Origin: CANKHA01 sp963750965 | GTDB taxonomy: Bacteria; Pseudomonadota; Alphaproteobacteria; Rhizobiales; Xanthobacteraceae | Length of the DNA stretch: 64,000 bases | NCBI GenBank assembly: GCA_963750965.1 | Contig: CAVVSK010000011.1 | Coordinates: forward strand, 325,530-389,529 | Direction of reading: 5' to 3' | Shown here: piece by piece, positions 26,225 to 35,719 of the stretch | How the letters are laid out: every line of letters begins with the position of its first letter | How positions within the stretch are numbered: the stretch's first letter is position 1 | Notes under the pieces: generated by a model | Database searches by the model: none | Seen by the model: the letters and a program-made list of their open reading frames with translations, nothing else | What the model was told of the DNA's origin: nothing | Program-made: the position numbers and the translations under genes

Positions 26225-27210
26225 ACTTTCACCGAAACCATGATGCCGGCAGGAAAGATCTCCTCCGGCTTTGTGTGTCTGCGGGCGATCCCCTGCTCAT
26301 ACGCGTATTGCAGGAAAGTCTCCAGCGTGGGGCGGTTTTCCTCAATCCCATAGGGATAGAGATCCTTGCCGTATTTGGCCTGCAACTTCTCCACAGTGTC
26401 GGCAAGCCAGGGGATGGGGTAGCGCGACACTGCCATGTCGGTGAGGCGCTGCACGCTCCTGTTTTTCGATTCCTCGAAAGCATTGAAGAGATTGCGCGCG
26501 ACCCACGGATGTTCCTTGAGCACGCTCCGCTTCAACGCGATGATGTGCATGATTGGATAAACCTTCGTGCGCTCGAATTGGCGCATTTCTTCAGCCTGAA
26601 AATCCGGGAACAGCCGGACGACGTCGGGATGTTTCTTCACGAAACACGACGGCGGCCGCGCAATAATCACAGCGTCGAGCTCGCCTGAGGCGATCATCGC
26701 GCTGAGCGTCTTGTCGGGCATGCGGGTGAGCCGCAGGCCCTTTGGCAGATTGAGCTCCACCTTTTCCGTGCGGCCGGCCTGCTCGGTGCCGGCCTGATAC
26801 CAGTCGATCTCGGTGAGCGGTACCCCGACTTCATGCTGCAGCCAGCCGCGGGTATAAACCGCCGCGGTCTGCGCCCATTCCGGCAGGCCAATTTTCTTTC
26901 CGCGCAGGTCGGCCGCGGTTTTGATGCCGCTCTTCTTGTTGATGTAGAAGGACGACATCCGGAACATGCGCGAGGCAAAGACCGGCAGGCCGACGATGTC
27001 GGGATCGTCTTCGGTGGCTTGCGCGACGAATTTTGCAAAAGACAATTCGCTCACATCCCATTCGCGGTTCGCCGCAAAGCGCGCGAAAACCTCGTGGATG
27101 TCCATCGTCAGCCAAGTGGTCTCGATCCCCTCTGCCTTCACCAGCCCGAGGCGAAAGTCACGAAAGTGGTCGTAGTCGTCGGTCGCTACCGTGAGATTTA
27201 ATTTCTTCAC
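26221..27210 (-). CDS. 4,5-dihydroxyphthalate decarboxylase-like protein
   Basis: A 329-residue protein starting at GTG 27210 with no signal peptide. It has the periplasmic-binding-protein-like fold found in Pht5-type 4,5-dihydroxyphthalate decarboxylases: LTVATDDYDHFRDFRLGLVKAEGI, WDVSELSFAKFVAQ, LRGKKIGLPEWAQTAAVYTRGWL and YPIMHIIALKRSVLKEHPWVARNLF. Such enzymes remove a carboxyl group from hydroxylated aromatic acids in the cytoplasm. It overlaps both neighbours by 4 bases (Bug gene upstream, TPP enzyme downstream). A non-catalytic binding role is the main alternative. Confidence 0.75.
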   Translation of the reverse strand: MKKLNLTVATDDYDHFRDFRLGLVKAEGIETTWLTMDIHEVFARFAANREWDVSELSFAKFVAQATEDDPDIVGLPVFASRMFRMSSFYINKKSGIKTAADLRGKKIGLPEWAQTAAVYTRGWLQHEVGVPLTEIDWYQAGTEQAGRTEKVELNLPKGLRLTRMPDKTLSAMIASGELDAVIIARPPSCFVKKHPDVVRLFPDFQAEEMRQFERTKVYPIMHIIALKRSVLKEHPWVARNLFNAFEESKNRSVQRLTDMAVSRYPIPWLADTVEKLQAKYGKDLYPYGIEENRPTLETFLQYAYEQGIARRHTKPEEIFPAGIMVSVKV

Positions 27211-28283
27211 TTGCCCTTGTCGCTCTCAGCCTGCGGCTTCTCGACCATATTCTTTGGCTCCATTGCCTGCTTGGCCTTGGCCAAAACGTCCGGCGAGGTG
27301 TTAATAAGATCCTCCACGATCTTTTGTACCTTTTCGCCCTCGACCAGCGACACGTCGATGTTGGTCTGGGCAGCTTCCTTGAGAAAGTCAGGATCCTTGG
27401 TCAGGTCGACAAAGGCCTTCCGCAGGATCGCAACCCGATCGGCCGGCACCCCCGGAGCCGTGAGGAAGGGCCGACCGATCACCACATCGGCGGAAAACAG
27501 TTTTAGAATTTGGCGTTCCTCGTCGTTTTTCGCCAAGTCAATCAGCAGCGGCACCGAGCTGAATTCCGGATCGCGCTCAAGCCCGACCTGAGCCAGGATT
27601 GCGATCTTTCCTTCCTTCAGCAACTCGGGATTCTCGGACTTGAGGCTGTTGAAATTGTTGCCGGCGCGGCCTTGCACCTCGCCGCGCTCCATCGCCAGAC
27701 CAATTTCCGCGGTGCTGGTGTAGCCGGAGACGATCTTGAACTGCGTCCCGAGCACATGGTTCATAACGATCGGATATAGCGTGGTGTAGGAGCCGGCGCC
27801 GGTCCCGCCCATTAAAACCGGTTTCTTCTTGGCGTCCTCGATCGTGTTAACGCCCGTTGTTTTCGAGACGTAGACGGTTGAGTTGCTGGCAGAAGTGGAA
27901 GCGAGCCACTGCATCTTGGCCGCGTCGAATTGGACCGCGTCCGTGCGGTGAAGCAACTGGGCTACGACGAAGGCCGGGATCAGCGTGCCGATGGTAGTGC
28001 CGTCCTTCGGCGCCTGATTGTAGATATAATTGGCCGCGCGCACATGACCGGCCCCCGGCATGTTCTTGGCCACGATCGTCGGATTGCCGGGAATGTACTT
28101 GGACAGATGGCGTGCCACCATGCGGGCGTTGGCGTCGAGCCCGCCGCCGACGCCGGTGCTGATAATCAGCTCGATCGTCTTGCCTTTATAGAAATCGGCT
28201 TGCGCCGCGGCGGTTCCGGACAGGGCGACAGTCCCGAGCAGGAGGACGCCAACGCCACGCATCAAGTTTGCCAGAATGCCCAT
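27207..28283 (-). CDS. Bug/TctC family periplasmic binding protein (orphan)
   Basis: A 358-residue protein starting MGILANLMRG at 28283, preceded by GGAGGAG. The frame is open to 28370, but the added 29 residues would spoil the signal peptide, which ends TAAAQA. Bug features: ADFYKGKTIELIISTGVGGG, YIPGNPTIVAKNMPGAGH, YIYNQAPKDGTTIG and PADRVAILRKAFVDLTKDPDF. It heads a three-gene run with 4-base overlaps (Bug, decarboxylase-like, TPP enzyme), so it probably captures the pathway substrate or acts in its sensing. Confidence 0.85.
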   Translation of the reverse strand: MGILANLMRGVGVLLLGTVALSGTAAAQADFYKGKTIELIISTGVGGGLDANARMVARHLSKYIPGNPTIVAKNMPGAGHVRAANYIYNQAPKDGTTIGTLIPAFVVAQLLHRTDAVQFDAAKMQWLASTSASNSTVYVSKTTGVNTIEDAKKKPVLMGGTGAGSYTTLYPIVMNHVLGTQFKIVSGYTSTAEIGLAMERGEVQGRAGNNFNSLKSENPELLKEGKIAILAQVGLERDPEFSSVPLLIDLAKNDEERQILKLFSADVVIGRPFLTAPGVPADRVAILRKAFVDLTKDPDFLKEAAQTNIDVSLVEGEKVQKIVEDLINTSPDVLAKAKQAMEPKNMVEKPQAESDKGK

Positions 28284-28435
28284 AAAAAATTTCTCCTCCC
28301 GTGGCTCCGCGTCTTTTGACGCGGGATTATTGATGGAACCGTGCCAACCGTACCAAGTAGTGTCAAGCAAGCGAGGCGCGACCTGCTGGCGCTACCACGC
28401 CCCTGAATATTCCAGTAGTTGACGTTGCCGTGCGC

Positions 28436-29518
28436 TCAGACGCCTTGCCGGCGCAGCATTGCGGCCAGGAAGTCAATGGATTCCGGCGGGATTTCACCCA
28501 GCTTCTTCATCCAGAGCTGCAAGTCGGGATAGTAGGCCGGTGAAAAATCCTCCGCCATGCTTTTGGCGCGCGCAAGAAACTCCTCGTCCTTCACCATGCG
28601 CGCGAAGGCATCGCGATAGGCCTGCACGATTTCCGGCGCGACGCCCGGCGGCAGCGCAAGCCATTTGTCTTCCGAGTGGAGCGTCGTCCAATATTCAAAG
28701 CTCTTGGCAGCTGTCTCGTCGGGGATCTTTCCCGCCACCATTTCGGTGAGCAGTGGCACATCCGGCAGTTCCGAGCGTGGTCGCACCTGCAGATCCTTCA
28801 GCGCACCGGATTGTAACAGCACCTTGAACTTTCCGGTCGCCAGCAGCTTCTCGATCTGGTGCATGTTGCTGGAGGCCGTCATATCCACCTCGCCGCGCTC
28901 CAGCGCGACGAAGAGATCGTTTGTGCCGCGATAGCCGGCCACCCATTTGGCATTCCAGCCGAGGAACTCGATGCCCCAGGCCGCGATTTGCACACCCGAA
29001 CGCGGCGCGCCGCCCGGAGAACCCATCATGACCGGAGGCGCGCTTTTGTCGTACAGCCTCTTCTCCGCCTCCTTGCTGATGATCAGCATGCTGCCGCCCC
29101 GGCCGGTACCTCCGATAAAGAGGTATTTGGTCGGATCGTATTGCGCCTGCGGCTTGCGGAAGTTGTGCGGGTCGGCAACCGATCCCGACCCCATGGCGAT
29201 GGTCATCCCGTCCGGCTTCACCTGCTGGGCGAAATAGTTCATGGCGGTCAGGCCGTCAGCGCCCGGCATGTTCTGTGTGATGATGTGCGGATTTCCGGGC
29301 AGATATTTTCCGAGGTATTGCGCGATCAGGCGGCCTGCGATGTCGGTGCCTCCGCCCGGGGCGTAGCCGATCAGCATCGTCACGGTTTTGCCGCTGAAGG
29401 AAACCGGCTCCGCCGCGAAACTGTTATTGCTGGCGGTAACAAGCAGCGTCGATAAGCTCAGGGCACAAACATAAATCCACGTGGCGACGCGCCTGATTTT
29501 GGTCGATCGGCCCAGCAT
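28436..29518 (-). CDS. Bug/TctC family periplasmic binding protein (orphan)
   Basis: A 360-residue secreted protein with an N-terminal signal (charged KIRR, hydrophobic stretch, cleavage near SFAA, about residue 36). Bug features are VSFSGKTVTMLIGYAPGGGTD, YLPGNPHIITQNMPGADG and the C-terminal PEIVQAYRDAFARMVKDEEF. It diverges in sequence from the Bug protein at 27207, so this is not a fresh duplication. 150 bases separate the two, so they may share a transcript. Divergent from the bicupin gene at 29673. Confidence 0.85.
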   Translation of the reverse strand: MLGRSTKIRRVATWIYVCALSLSTLLVTASNNSFAAEPVSFSGKTVTMLIGYAPGGGTDIAGRLIAQYLGKYLPGNPHIITQNMPGADGLTAMNYFAQQVKPDGMTIAMGSGSVADPHNFRKPQAQYDPTKYLFIGGTGRGGSMLIISKEAEKRLYDKSAPPVMMGSPGGAPRSGVQIAAWGIEFLGWNAKWVAGYRGTNDLFVALERGEVDMTASSNMHQIEKLLATGKFKVLLQSGALKDLQVRPRSELPDVPLLTEMVAGKIPDETAAKSFEYWTTLHSEDKWLALPPGVAPEIVQAYRDAFARMVKDEEFLARAKSMAEDFSPAYYPDLQLWMKKLGEIPPESIDFLAAMLRRQGV

Positions 29519-29672
29519 CCCATCCTCCTGAAGCTACTTTCTGATGGCCAGGTTTATGCGCATCGTTTATTTAGCGACATTGATTTCGAGTTCTGGTAAG
29601 CGTCTCAAAGTTTGCTAGGCTTGTCCAGCGCGGACGCGTGCGGGATAAAAAAATCAAGTTGAAAGGCTGGAG

Positions 29673-30782
29673 ATGGCGACAACAAAAACATTTGAGGGCG
29701 TTCCGTGGGATGGACGCACGGCTTACGAGAAATGGGTAGAGGACGATCTGGGTCTTGAACTGCACCGCGGCTACGCCGCCGGAAATCTGCGCAAGGTGGC
29801 CGTGAAGCCGTGGAAAGATCGCGGCATTTCCGCGGTTTTCTACGACATGATCGGAGCGGAATCGCTGGCCGGCATGTATGTGGCCGAGCTGTCCCCTGGC
29901 ACATCCAGCGTGCCGGTCCGTCAACTCTGCGACGAAGTCATCTTCGTCATGAGCGGCCGCGGCACTGCCACGGTTGAAACCGCAAAAGGGCCGATGTCTT
30001 TCGAATGGGGGCCGAACAGCCTGTTCGCCATCCCGCTCAATCACAATTATCAGCTTCACAACACGTCCGGCAAAGAGCCGGTGCGTTTCGTGAGCGTCAA
30101 CACAATACCGATTGTGTACAACCTTTTCCGGGATGCCAAATTCGTCTTCGGCGGGTGCGACTGGCATTTCGACCGCATCGGCGATCAGCTCAATGCTTCA
30201 GATTCGATTCTGTACAAGCCTGATGCCAAGCACGAAAAGACGGCGGTGAACCTTTACGAAACAACTTTCGTGCCGGACATCTACAGCGTGCAGCGTTCGA
30301 GCTTCAAAGAAAAGGGCACAGGCAACGCGACGGCTTACTTCGAATTAGCCGGCAGCGTTATTTCCGTGCATTTCGCCGAGCATCCCGGCTTGCGCTTCTT
30401 TAATCCGCATCGTCACGGTCCATCCGCCTTCGTATTCACGATGGGTGACAGCAGGGGCTATAGCCTGATGTGGCAGGAAGGCGGCCCGGAAGTGCGCTAT
30501 GACTGGCCGGTCGATGATATGGGGGTCGTGGTGCCGCCGAATATGTGGTGGCACGGGCATTTCGGCACGGATCCGCTCGCCTTCCAGCTCGCGATCAAGC
30601 TGCGCAGCCGGAAACATCCGCTGAACCATCTCTACGACAAATCGCACAAGCATGTGTCGGAGGGCGGCAAGCTCATTCACTACAAGGATCTGGAGGAAGG
30701 TCTCAGGAACCGAATCTGGAAGACCTATGTGGATGAGTGCAAACGCAATGGCTATGACGCGATACCTCCAGAGGCAAAGTGA
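29673..30782 (+). CDS. bicupin (two-domain cupin)
   Basis: A 369-residue protein starting at ATG 29673 with GGAG upstream. The N-terminal cupin reads LSPGTSSVPVRQLCDEVIFVMSG with IPLNHNYQLHN, where several usual metal ligands are missing. The C-terminal cupin keeps them: NPHRHGPSAFVFTMGDSRG and VVPPNMWWHGHF. This resembles bicupins of the gentisate dioxygenase group, in which only one domain binds metal. A dioxygenase or isomerase acting on an aromatic acid fits the neighbourhood, but the substrate cannot be read. Eight bases separate it from the next Bug gene. Confidence 0.72.
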   Translation: MATTKTFEGVPWDGRTAYEKWVEDDLGLELHRGYAAGNLRKVAVKPWKDRGISAVFYDMIGAESLAGMYVAELSPGTSSVPVRQLCDEVIFVMSGRGTATVETAKGPMSFEWGPNSLFAIPLNHNYQLHNTSGKEPVRFVSVNTIPIVYNLFRDAKFVFGGCDWHFDRIGDQLNASDSILYKPDAKHEKTAVNLYETTFVPDIYSVQRSSFKEKGTGNATAYFELAGSVISVHFAEHPGLRFFNPHRHGPSAFVFTMGDSRGYSLMWQEGGPEVRYDWPVDDMGVVVPPNMWWHGHFGTDPLAFQLAIKLRSRKHPLNHLYDKSHKHVSEGGKLIHYKDLEEGLRNRIWKTYVDECKRNGYDAIPPEAK

Positions 30783-30789
30783 GGCATGC

Positions 30790-31815
30790 ATGAAACATTT
30801 CGTCGGAGGTCTGGCGGCCGTTCTGCTGCTCGCCGTGGCGCCGGGAATGACGCATGCCGACCCGGTGGCGGATTTCTATAAAGGCAAGAGCATCCGGCTG
30901 ATCATCTCCGGTGAGTCCGGAGGCACCTATGATTCAGACGGGCGCATCGTCGCGCGATATATCGGAAAGCACATTCCCGGCAATCCCAGCATTGTGCCGG
31001 AGAACATGCTGGGCGCGTCGGGGCGTGTTGCTGCAAATTACCTCTACAACGCGGCGCCCAAAGACGGCACTGTCATCGCGATCCTGCAGCAGAGCGTTCC
31101 ACTCGGTCAGGCGTTGGGCGAAAGCGGAATCCAATACGATGCCGCTCGCTTCCACTGGCTCGGCAGCCCGGTACGACCCGACGAGACGCTGGTTGTCTGG
31201 CATACGACCGGTGTCCGTTCGATTGAAGACGCCAAGAAGAAAGAAGTCATCATCGGCGCCACCAGCCCGACGGGGATGAATTATCTCTATCCCAAACTCG
31301 CCAATGAATTGCTGGGGACGAAATTCAAGATTGTCACAGGCTATCCCGGCGGCACACCTATCATGCTCGCGCTCGAACGCGGTGAGGTCGAAGGCCGCGG
31401 ATCAAATCCTTGGAGCGATTGGAAGACCCGAAAGCCGGATTGGGTGCGAGACAAGAAGATCGTGCCGCTCATGCAGATGAGCTTGTTCAAGCATCCGGAT
31501 TTGCCGGACGTGCCGTTGATGGTCGATCTGGCGCCCAACGACACGGCCCGGTCCGTATTCGAACTCGTCACCATCACTGGTGAACTAGGACGGCCCTTCC
31601 TGACCTCTCCTGACGTACCCGCCGAACGTGTAAAGGCGTTACGCGACGCCTTCGACGTGACCATGAAAGATCCGGAATTCCTCGCCGAGGCCGCAAAGAT
31701 GCAAAAGGAAATCCATCCCATTCACTGGGAGGAGATGGATCAGCTGGTCAAGCGCGTGCTGAGCGCGCCGCAGGACGCGAAAGATGTTCTGAAGGCCGCG
31801 CTCAAGCCACGTTAG
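30790..31815 (+). CDS. Bug/TctC family periplasmic binding protein (orphan)
   Basis: A 341-residue secreted protein from ATG 30790 (GAGG 5 bases upstream), signal peptide ending THA. Bug features: ADFYKGKSIRLIISGESGG, HIPGNPSIVPENMLGASG, YLYNAAPKDGTVIAIL and PAERVKALRDAFDVTMKDPEF. It is closest in wording to the Bug protein at 22323 (both have LERGEVEGRGS-like and KPDWVRDKKIVPLMQ-like blocks). Co-transcribed with the bicupin. Fourth Bug gene within 9.5 kb. Confidence 0.87.
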   Translation: MKHFVGGLAAVLLLAVAPGMTHADPVADFYKGKSIRLIISGESGGTYDSDGRIVARYIGKHIPGNPSIVPENMLGASGRVAANYLYNAAPKDGTVIAILQQSVPLGQALGESGIQYDAARFHWLGSPVRPDETLVVWHTTGVRSIEDAKKKEVIIGATSPTGMNYLYPKLANELLGTKFKIVTGYPGGTPIMLALERGEVEGRGSNPWSDWKTRKPDWVRDKKIVPLMQMSLFKHPDLPDVPLMVDLAPNDTARSVFELVTITGELGRPFLTSPDVPAERVKALRDAFDVTMKDPEFLAEAAKMQKEIHPIHWEEMDQLVKRVLSAPQDAKDVLKAALKPR

Positions 31816-31994
31816 CCGAGGGCTGACTTCACCCGGGCTGCTGTCAGTGGCGCGCGGCGCAGCCGCACGCCAGTGGCATCAAATAGCGCGGTGGCGATGG
31901 CGCCTGCCATCGGACGGCAGACAGCCCTCGCCGGCCCCTCCGGCGCCTGATCGTATGACGCAACGACTGCGGGCATGCGGCGCACCCTTACAAC
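31812..31994 (-). pseudogene. C-terminal remnant of a molybdopterin oxidase large subunit
   Basis: About 60 codons read VVRVRRMPAVVASYDQAP, then CRPMAGAIATALFDATGVRL and RRAPLTAARVKSALG with a stop overlapping the end of the Bug gene. The last 30 residues match the C terminus of xanthine-dehydrogenase-type molybdopterin subunits (usually over 700 residues). Nothing upstream continues it, so this is a deletion scar. Confidence 0.55.
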
Positions 31995-32043
31995 GTGCAT
32001 GAACTGCGGAAATCCAGTAGAGTTGCGCAAAAGGTGTTAGCCG

Positions 32044-32721
32044 ATGAAAATTCTTGTGGTCGACGATCACGTTTTGATCCGCCAAGCCATGCACGGCATG
32101 CTGAAAAAGCTGCGGCGTGACGCGGTCGTGCTTGAAGCGCCGAGTTCAGCGAAGGCGATGCAGATCATCGCCGATCATCCGGATCTCAGTTTGATACTGC
32201 TGGACTTGTCGCTTCCCGACAGAGACGGATTTTCGGTTCTAGCCGACCTGCGAGACCGGTTTCCAGCGATAGCCGTGGTTGTGGTATCGGCGGTTCATGA
32301 TCCTGGCAACGTCCGCAAGGCGCTCGATCTCGGAGCCTTGGGATATATCCCAAAATCCGCACAAGGAGACGTCATCCTCAGCGCGCTGCGGCTGGTGATC
32401 TCGGGTGGGATCTATGTTCCGCCGGAAATTCTGACCCGCAGTACATCGCAAACGGCTTTCGAAAAGGACCGGCTCGGAGAAGCACCTGACTCGTCGCATT
32501 ATATGGGTTTGACCGGCCGCCAGCTGGAAGTGCTTGGTCTGATGATGCAGGGAAAGAGTAACAAAACGATCTGCAGAATCCTCGACCTTGCCGAGCCCAC
32601 GGTGAAAAATCACGTCACGGCCATTCTGAAGACGTTAAACGTCAGCAATCGGACCGAGGCTGTCGTGGCGGCAACCAATCGTGGCTGGAAGCTGCGCGTG
32701 CCCGCAGAGGCGGACAGATAA
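32044..32721 (+). CDS. NarL/FixJ-type response regulator
   Basis: A 225-residue regulator. The receiver domain (1-120) has the acidic pair in VVDDH, the phospho-acceptor Asp in LILLDLSLPDRDG (about D59), Ser in VVVSA and Lys in YIPKSAQ. The LuxR-type helix-turn-helix (about 155-215) reads LTGRQLEVLGLMMQGKSNKT and EPTVKNHVTAILKTLNVSNR. It ends 3 bases before the end of the hybrid kinase gene on the opposite strand, and the pair may form a two-component system. Confidence 0.88.
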   Translation: MKILVVDDHVLIRQAMHGMLKKLRRDAVVLEAPSSAKAMQIIADHPDLSLILLDLSLPDRDGFSVLADLRDRFPAIAVVVVSAVHDPGNVRKALDLGALGYIPKSAQGDVILSALRLVISGGIYVPPEILTRSTSQTAFEKDRLGEAPDSSHYMGLTGRQLEVLGLMMQGKSNKTICRILDLAEPTVKNHVTAILKTLNVSNRTEAVVAATNRGWKLRVPAEADR

Positions 32722-32724
32722 TTC

Positions 32725-35012
32725 TCAGACAGCGGAAGCGGGCCGCTTGCTCATGATTTGAGTAAGGGTCGCGCGAAGCGTCATGGGCTCCACTGGTTTG
32801 TGCAGTAAGGAATAACCATTCGCCCGAGCAGCCCGAGCCGGCTCTGCTTCCATATCGCCGCTCATGAGAAATGCAGGGATCGGCGCATCCAAGGCGAGGC
32901 GAAGGCGTGATATCGCGTCGATGCCGTTTTTTCCATCCTGCAGATGATAGTCCGAAATGATGATGTCCGGACGTTTGGCGTGTTCGGCAAGCGATTTTAG
33001 CACTGCGCTTTCGTTCTCTCCCGCAACGACATCACAACCCCAACTTCTTATAAGTCCGCTCATCCCCTCGAGCACAAGACGGTCATTGTCTATGACGACG
33101 ATAAGCTTCTTGTCGGAAAACCCGAGGTGACGCCTTGGTAGGATGGCGGGCGGATCAGTCTCGGGCGCCGCCGCAACCTGGTTGACGCTGACAGAAAAGC
33201 ACGAGCCCTTGCCGGGGATCGATTTAATATGGACCGGATGATCCAACAGCTTGCTCAAACGATCGACGATCGCCAGGCCGAGTCCAAATCCGAGCGGCTG
33301 GCCGGGGTCGGATGACCGGAGCCGGTAAAATTCGCCAAAGATATTCTCGTGCTGATCCGCTGCAATACCGATACCCGTGTCCCAGATCTCAATCCGCAAT
33401 TGCTGTCCGCTTTTGCGGCAACCAACAAGAAGGCGTCCCGTTGCGGTGTAGCGGATGGCATTGGATACGAGATTAAAAACTATCCTCTCCAGCAGGATAC
33501 AATCGCTGCGTATCCAAGCCTCGCTTCTCATGACGCGTAGCGAAAGGCCCTTTTCGCGCGCGGCCTCGGCAAAAGTCGTTTCAACCCTCTTCAGCAATAG
33601 CACTACCGGAAAGTCAACGAGCTTGGGCGCGAGTACGCCGGCATCCAGTTTGGTGACGTCAAGCAGCGCGTTGAACAATTCGTTCATAACCGAGAGGGAT
33701 GCCTGGATCCGCGAGATGATCTTCTTTCTTTCATCGGCACGATTGCGGAATTGTAGCTGCGCCACGAATAAACCGAGCGCGTGCAGGGGCTGGCGCAAAT
33801 CATGGCTGGCGGTAGCCAAAAAGCGCGACTTGGACTGCGTGGCGAGCTCAAGCTGCTTTGTCCGCTCCTCTACTTTGCGTTCAAGATTCGAGTATAAATC
33901 CTGGAGCTGACCCGCCATCTTGTTGAATTGAGTGCCGAGCTCTTCCAGCTCATCGCCCGTTGCAATAACGATCCGCTGACTGAGGTCTCCGCTTCCCAGC
34001 CGCATCGCGCCGGCGGTTAGGGTCCGGATCGGCACGACCATCTTCCGCGCAAAGTACAGACCGGCCAATACCGCCAAGATGAGACCGGACAGAAGCAGCA
34101 ATCCGGAACGGTAGAGCCGGTCATAGAGTGGCGCGAAGGCTTCCTCGACCGGCAGTTCTGCAAATACAAACCAACCAAGCTGCTCGATTGGAGAATACGC
34201 GGTCAGGACCTGGCGGCCGCTCAGGTCGGCTGCAACGTTCGAGTAACCGGCTGCTCCGCCCGAGCGCTCGGCGCGGGCCGCCTGTACGTGGGCAAGGCGA
34301 GACAAATCCATCTTCCGAAGCACGAGGCTGATGTCAGGGTGAGCAATGAGCCGGCCGGCGGAATCGACCAAATAGATTTGCCCTTCCTTCCCAACCTTAA
34401 TTTGCCAGACCACATCCCAGATGAATTTGAGATTCACTTGCGCGACGATTACGCCGTGGTCCGGTCGCGCCCCGGCGACTGCTATGGTCATATAAGGCTC
34501 GGAGTCCCGAAGGAAATAGACCGGGCCGTAATAGGATTTGCGCGCGAGCGCCTGCGTGATGGCGGGATTTTCTGAAAAGTCGGCCATGCTTCCAATAACG
34601 TCCATCGCCTGACGAGAGGAACGGTATCTTTCCAGGCCCGCCGCGTCGAATTGCGCAATTTCGTAACCGGCGGTGCTTGTCGGAACAGGCGCGCTACGTC
34701 AAACCGCCATTCGTCCTCGGTCTTTGCCGCTACAGGCAATTGCGCTGCCCAGGCCAATTGACCCTCAATCTCGGTTACGAACTGACCAATTTTGTCTGCC
34801 GCGGATTTAGCCTGCTCGCCTTGAATACGGAGCAGGAGTCCCTTGAGCTCATGGTAGGAGAACCATGCATGCAGGATGCCGGTGAAAATGACCGAAAGCG
34901 CAACGACGGCGATAAGGACAGTGGCGTACTTGTGAAAAAGTCCGCTGCGCGTAATGCGCGAAGCAGCCGTTGCTTTTTCCTGCGCCCGTTGGTCAAGCAT
35001 CTTGGTAATCAC
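32725..35012 (-). pseudogene. hybrid sensor histidine kinase, split by one frameshift
   Basis: The N-terminal frame from ATG 35012 holds a membrane helix (about 25-48) and the start of an extracytoplasmic sensor. The frame changes at about 34668, where one base seems missing in GTTACGAAATT. The second frame (to 32725) completes the sensor (dCache-like, with YYGPVYFLRDSEPYMTIAVA), a second membrane helix, HAMP, the HisKA site TASHDLRQPLHALGLF, the N-box NLVSNAIRYT, G-boxes DTGIGI and GFGLGLAIVDRL, and a C-terminal receiver (VVIDND, DIIISDYHL, LLHKPVE). Full length would be about 762 residues. As given, the second frame starts at ATG 34605 and would lack the first helix. Confidence 0.75.
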
Positions 35013-35138
35013 GGATTTTTGTCACGGCGCTCGCATCTATTCTCTGGCTATCGGGCCGGCTGGCTATAATCTGAAGGATGTCGAAAAGACTTTGACTTAG
35101 CAATTCATTCACGCATCAAATTGCAATCATCTCGTTGA

Positions 35139-35165
35139 CCGTGTCCGGGTCTACCCCGGACACGG
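35139..35165. repeat. palindrome CCGTGTCCGGG / CCCGGACACGG
   Basis: An 11-base perfect inverted repeat with a 5-base loop in the gap left of the ABC-binding-protein remnant. It belongs to a dispersed intergenic palindrome type and probably marks the junction where the remnant lost its 5' part. Confidence 0.6.
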
Positions 35166-35169
35166 TATG

Positions 35170-35689
35170 GGCAGATTTGGGCTCAGCAAGAGTCTTATGT
35201 TCAACCCGGATACAGTGAAGGGCGGCTCGTTATACCAATCCTACCTCGCAGCCTTTAGAACTGCAGCAGCGTCGCTCGGGCATTGAGGAGATCGTCTCAC
35301 AGGTCCGCGAGCAAGCGGATGTAGAGAGAACGATGAGCGAGCTCGGCAGCAAGTCACATTCAGGTCTCATTGTGATGCCAGACAATTTCAACACCGTTAA
35401 CCGCAACCTCATTATTTCCTTGGCAGAGCGCTGGCGAATCCCTGCGATCTATCCTTATCGGTACTTTGTCGAAGCTGGCGGGCTGATATCTTATGGCGTT
35501 GAGGTGAAGGACCTTTTCAGACGAGCACCCGAGTATGTCAGCAGGATTTTGCGAGGAGCCAAGCCAGGCGATCTACCGGTACAGGCTCCCACGAAATTCG
35601 AGCTGGTCATCAACCTTAAAACCGCCAAGGCGCTGAACCTTCCGGTGCCCAAAATCCTTCTCGCGGGCGCCGAAGCGCTCATCGAGTGA
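35170..35689 (+). pseudogene. remnant of an ABC-type substrate-binding protein (TrpX-like)
   Basis: The readable part starts near FGLSKSLMFNPDTVKGGS in one frame, shifts by one base at about 35282 (extra C in GGGCATTG), and continues IEEIVSQVREQADVERTMSE to GLIVMPDNFNTVNRNLIISL and PYRYFVEAGGLISYGV. These sequences match the C-terminal half of the ABC_sub_bind family. The ending is altered (VINLKTAKALNLPVP is the normal C-terminal helix). The N-terminal half and signal peptide are absent, so this is not functional. Confidence 0.65.
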
Positions 35690-35719
35690 CGCTGTTTTCC
35701 TGCCCGACTGACACCGCCT

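Noticed and set aside
24428..26353. Two long plus-strand frames opposite the TPP enzyme
   Set aside because: Mirror frames of a GC-rich gene; the minus strand has clear ThDP motifs and coupled neighbours.
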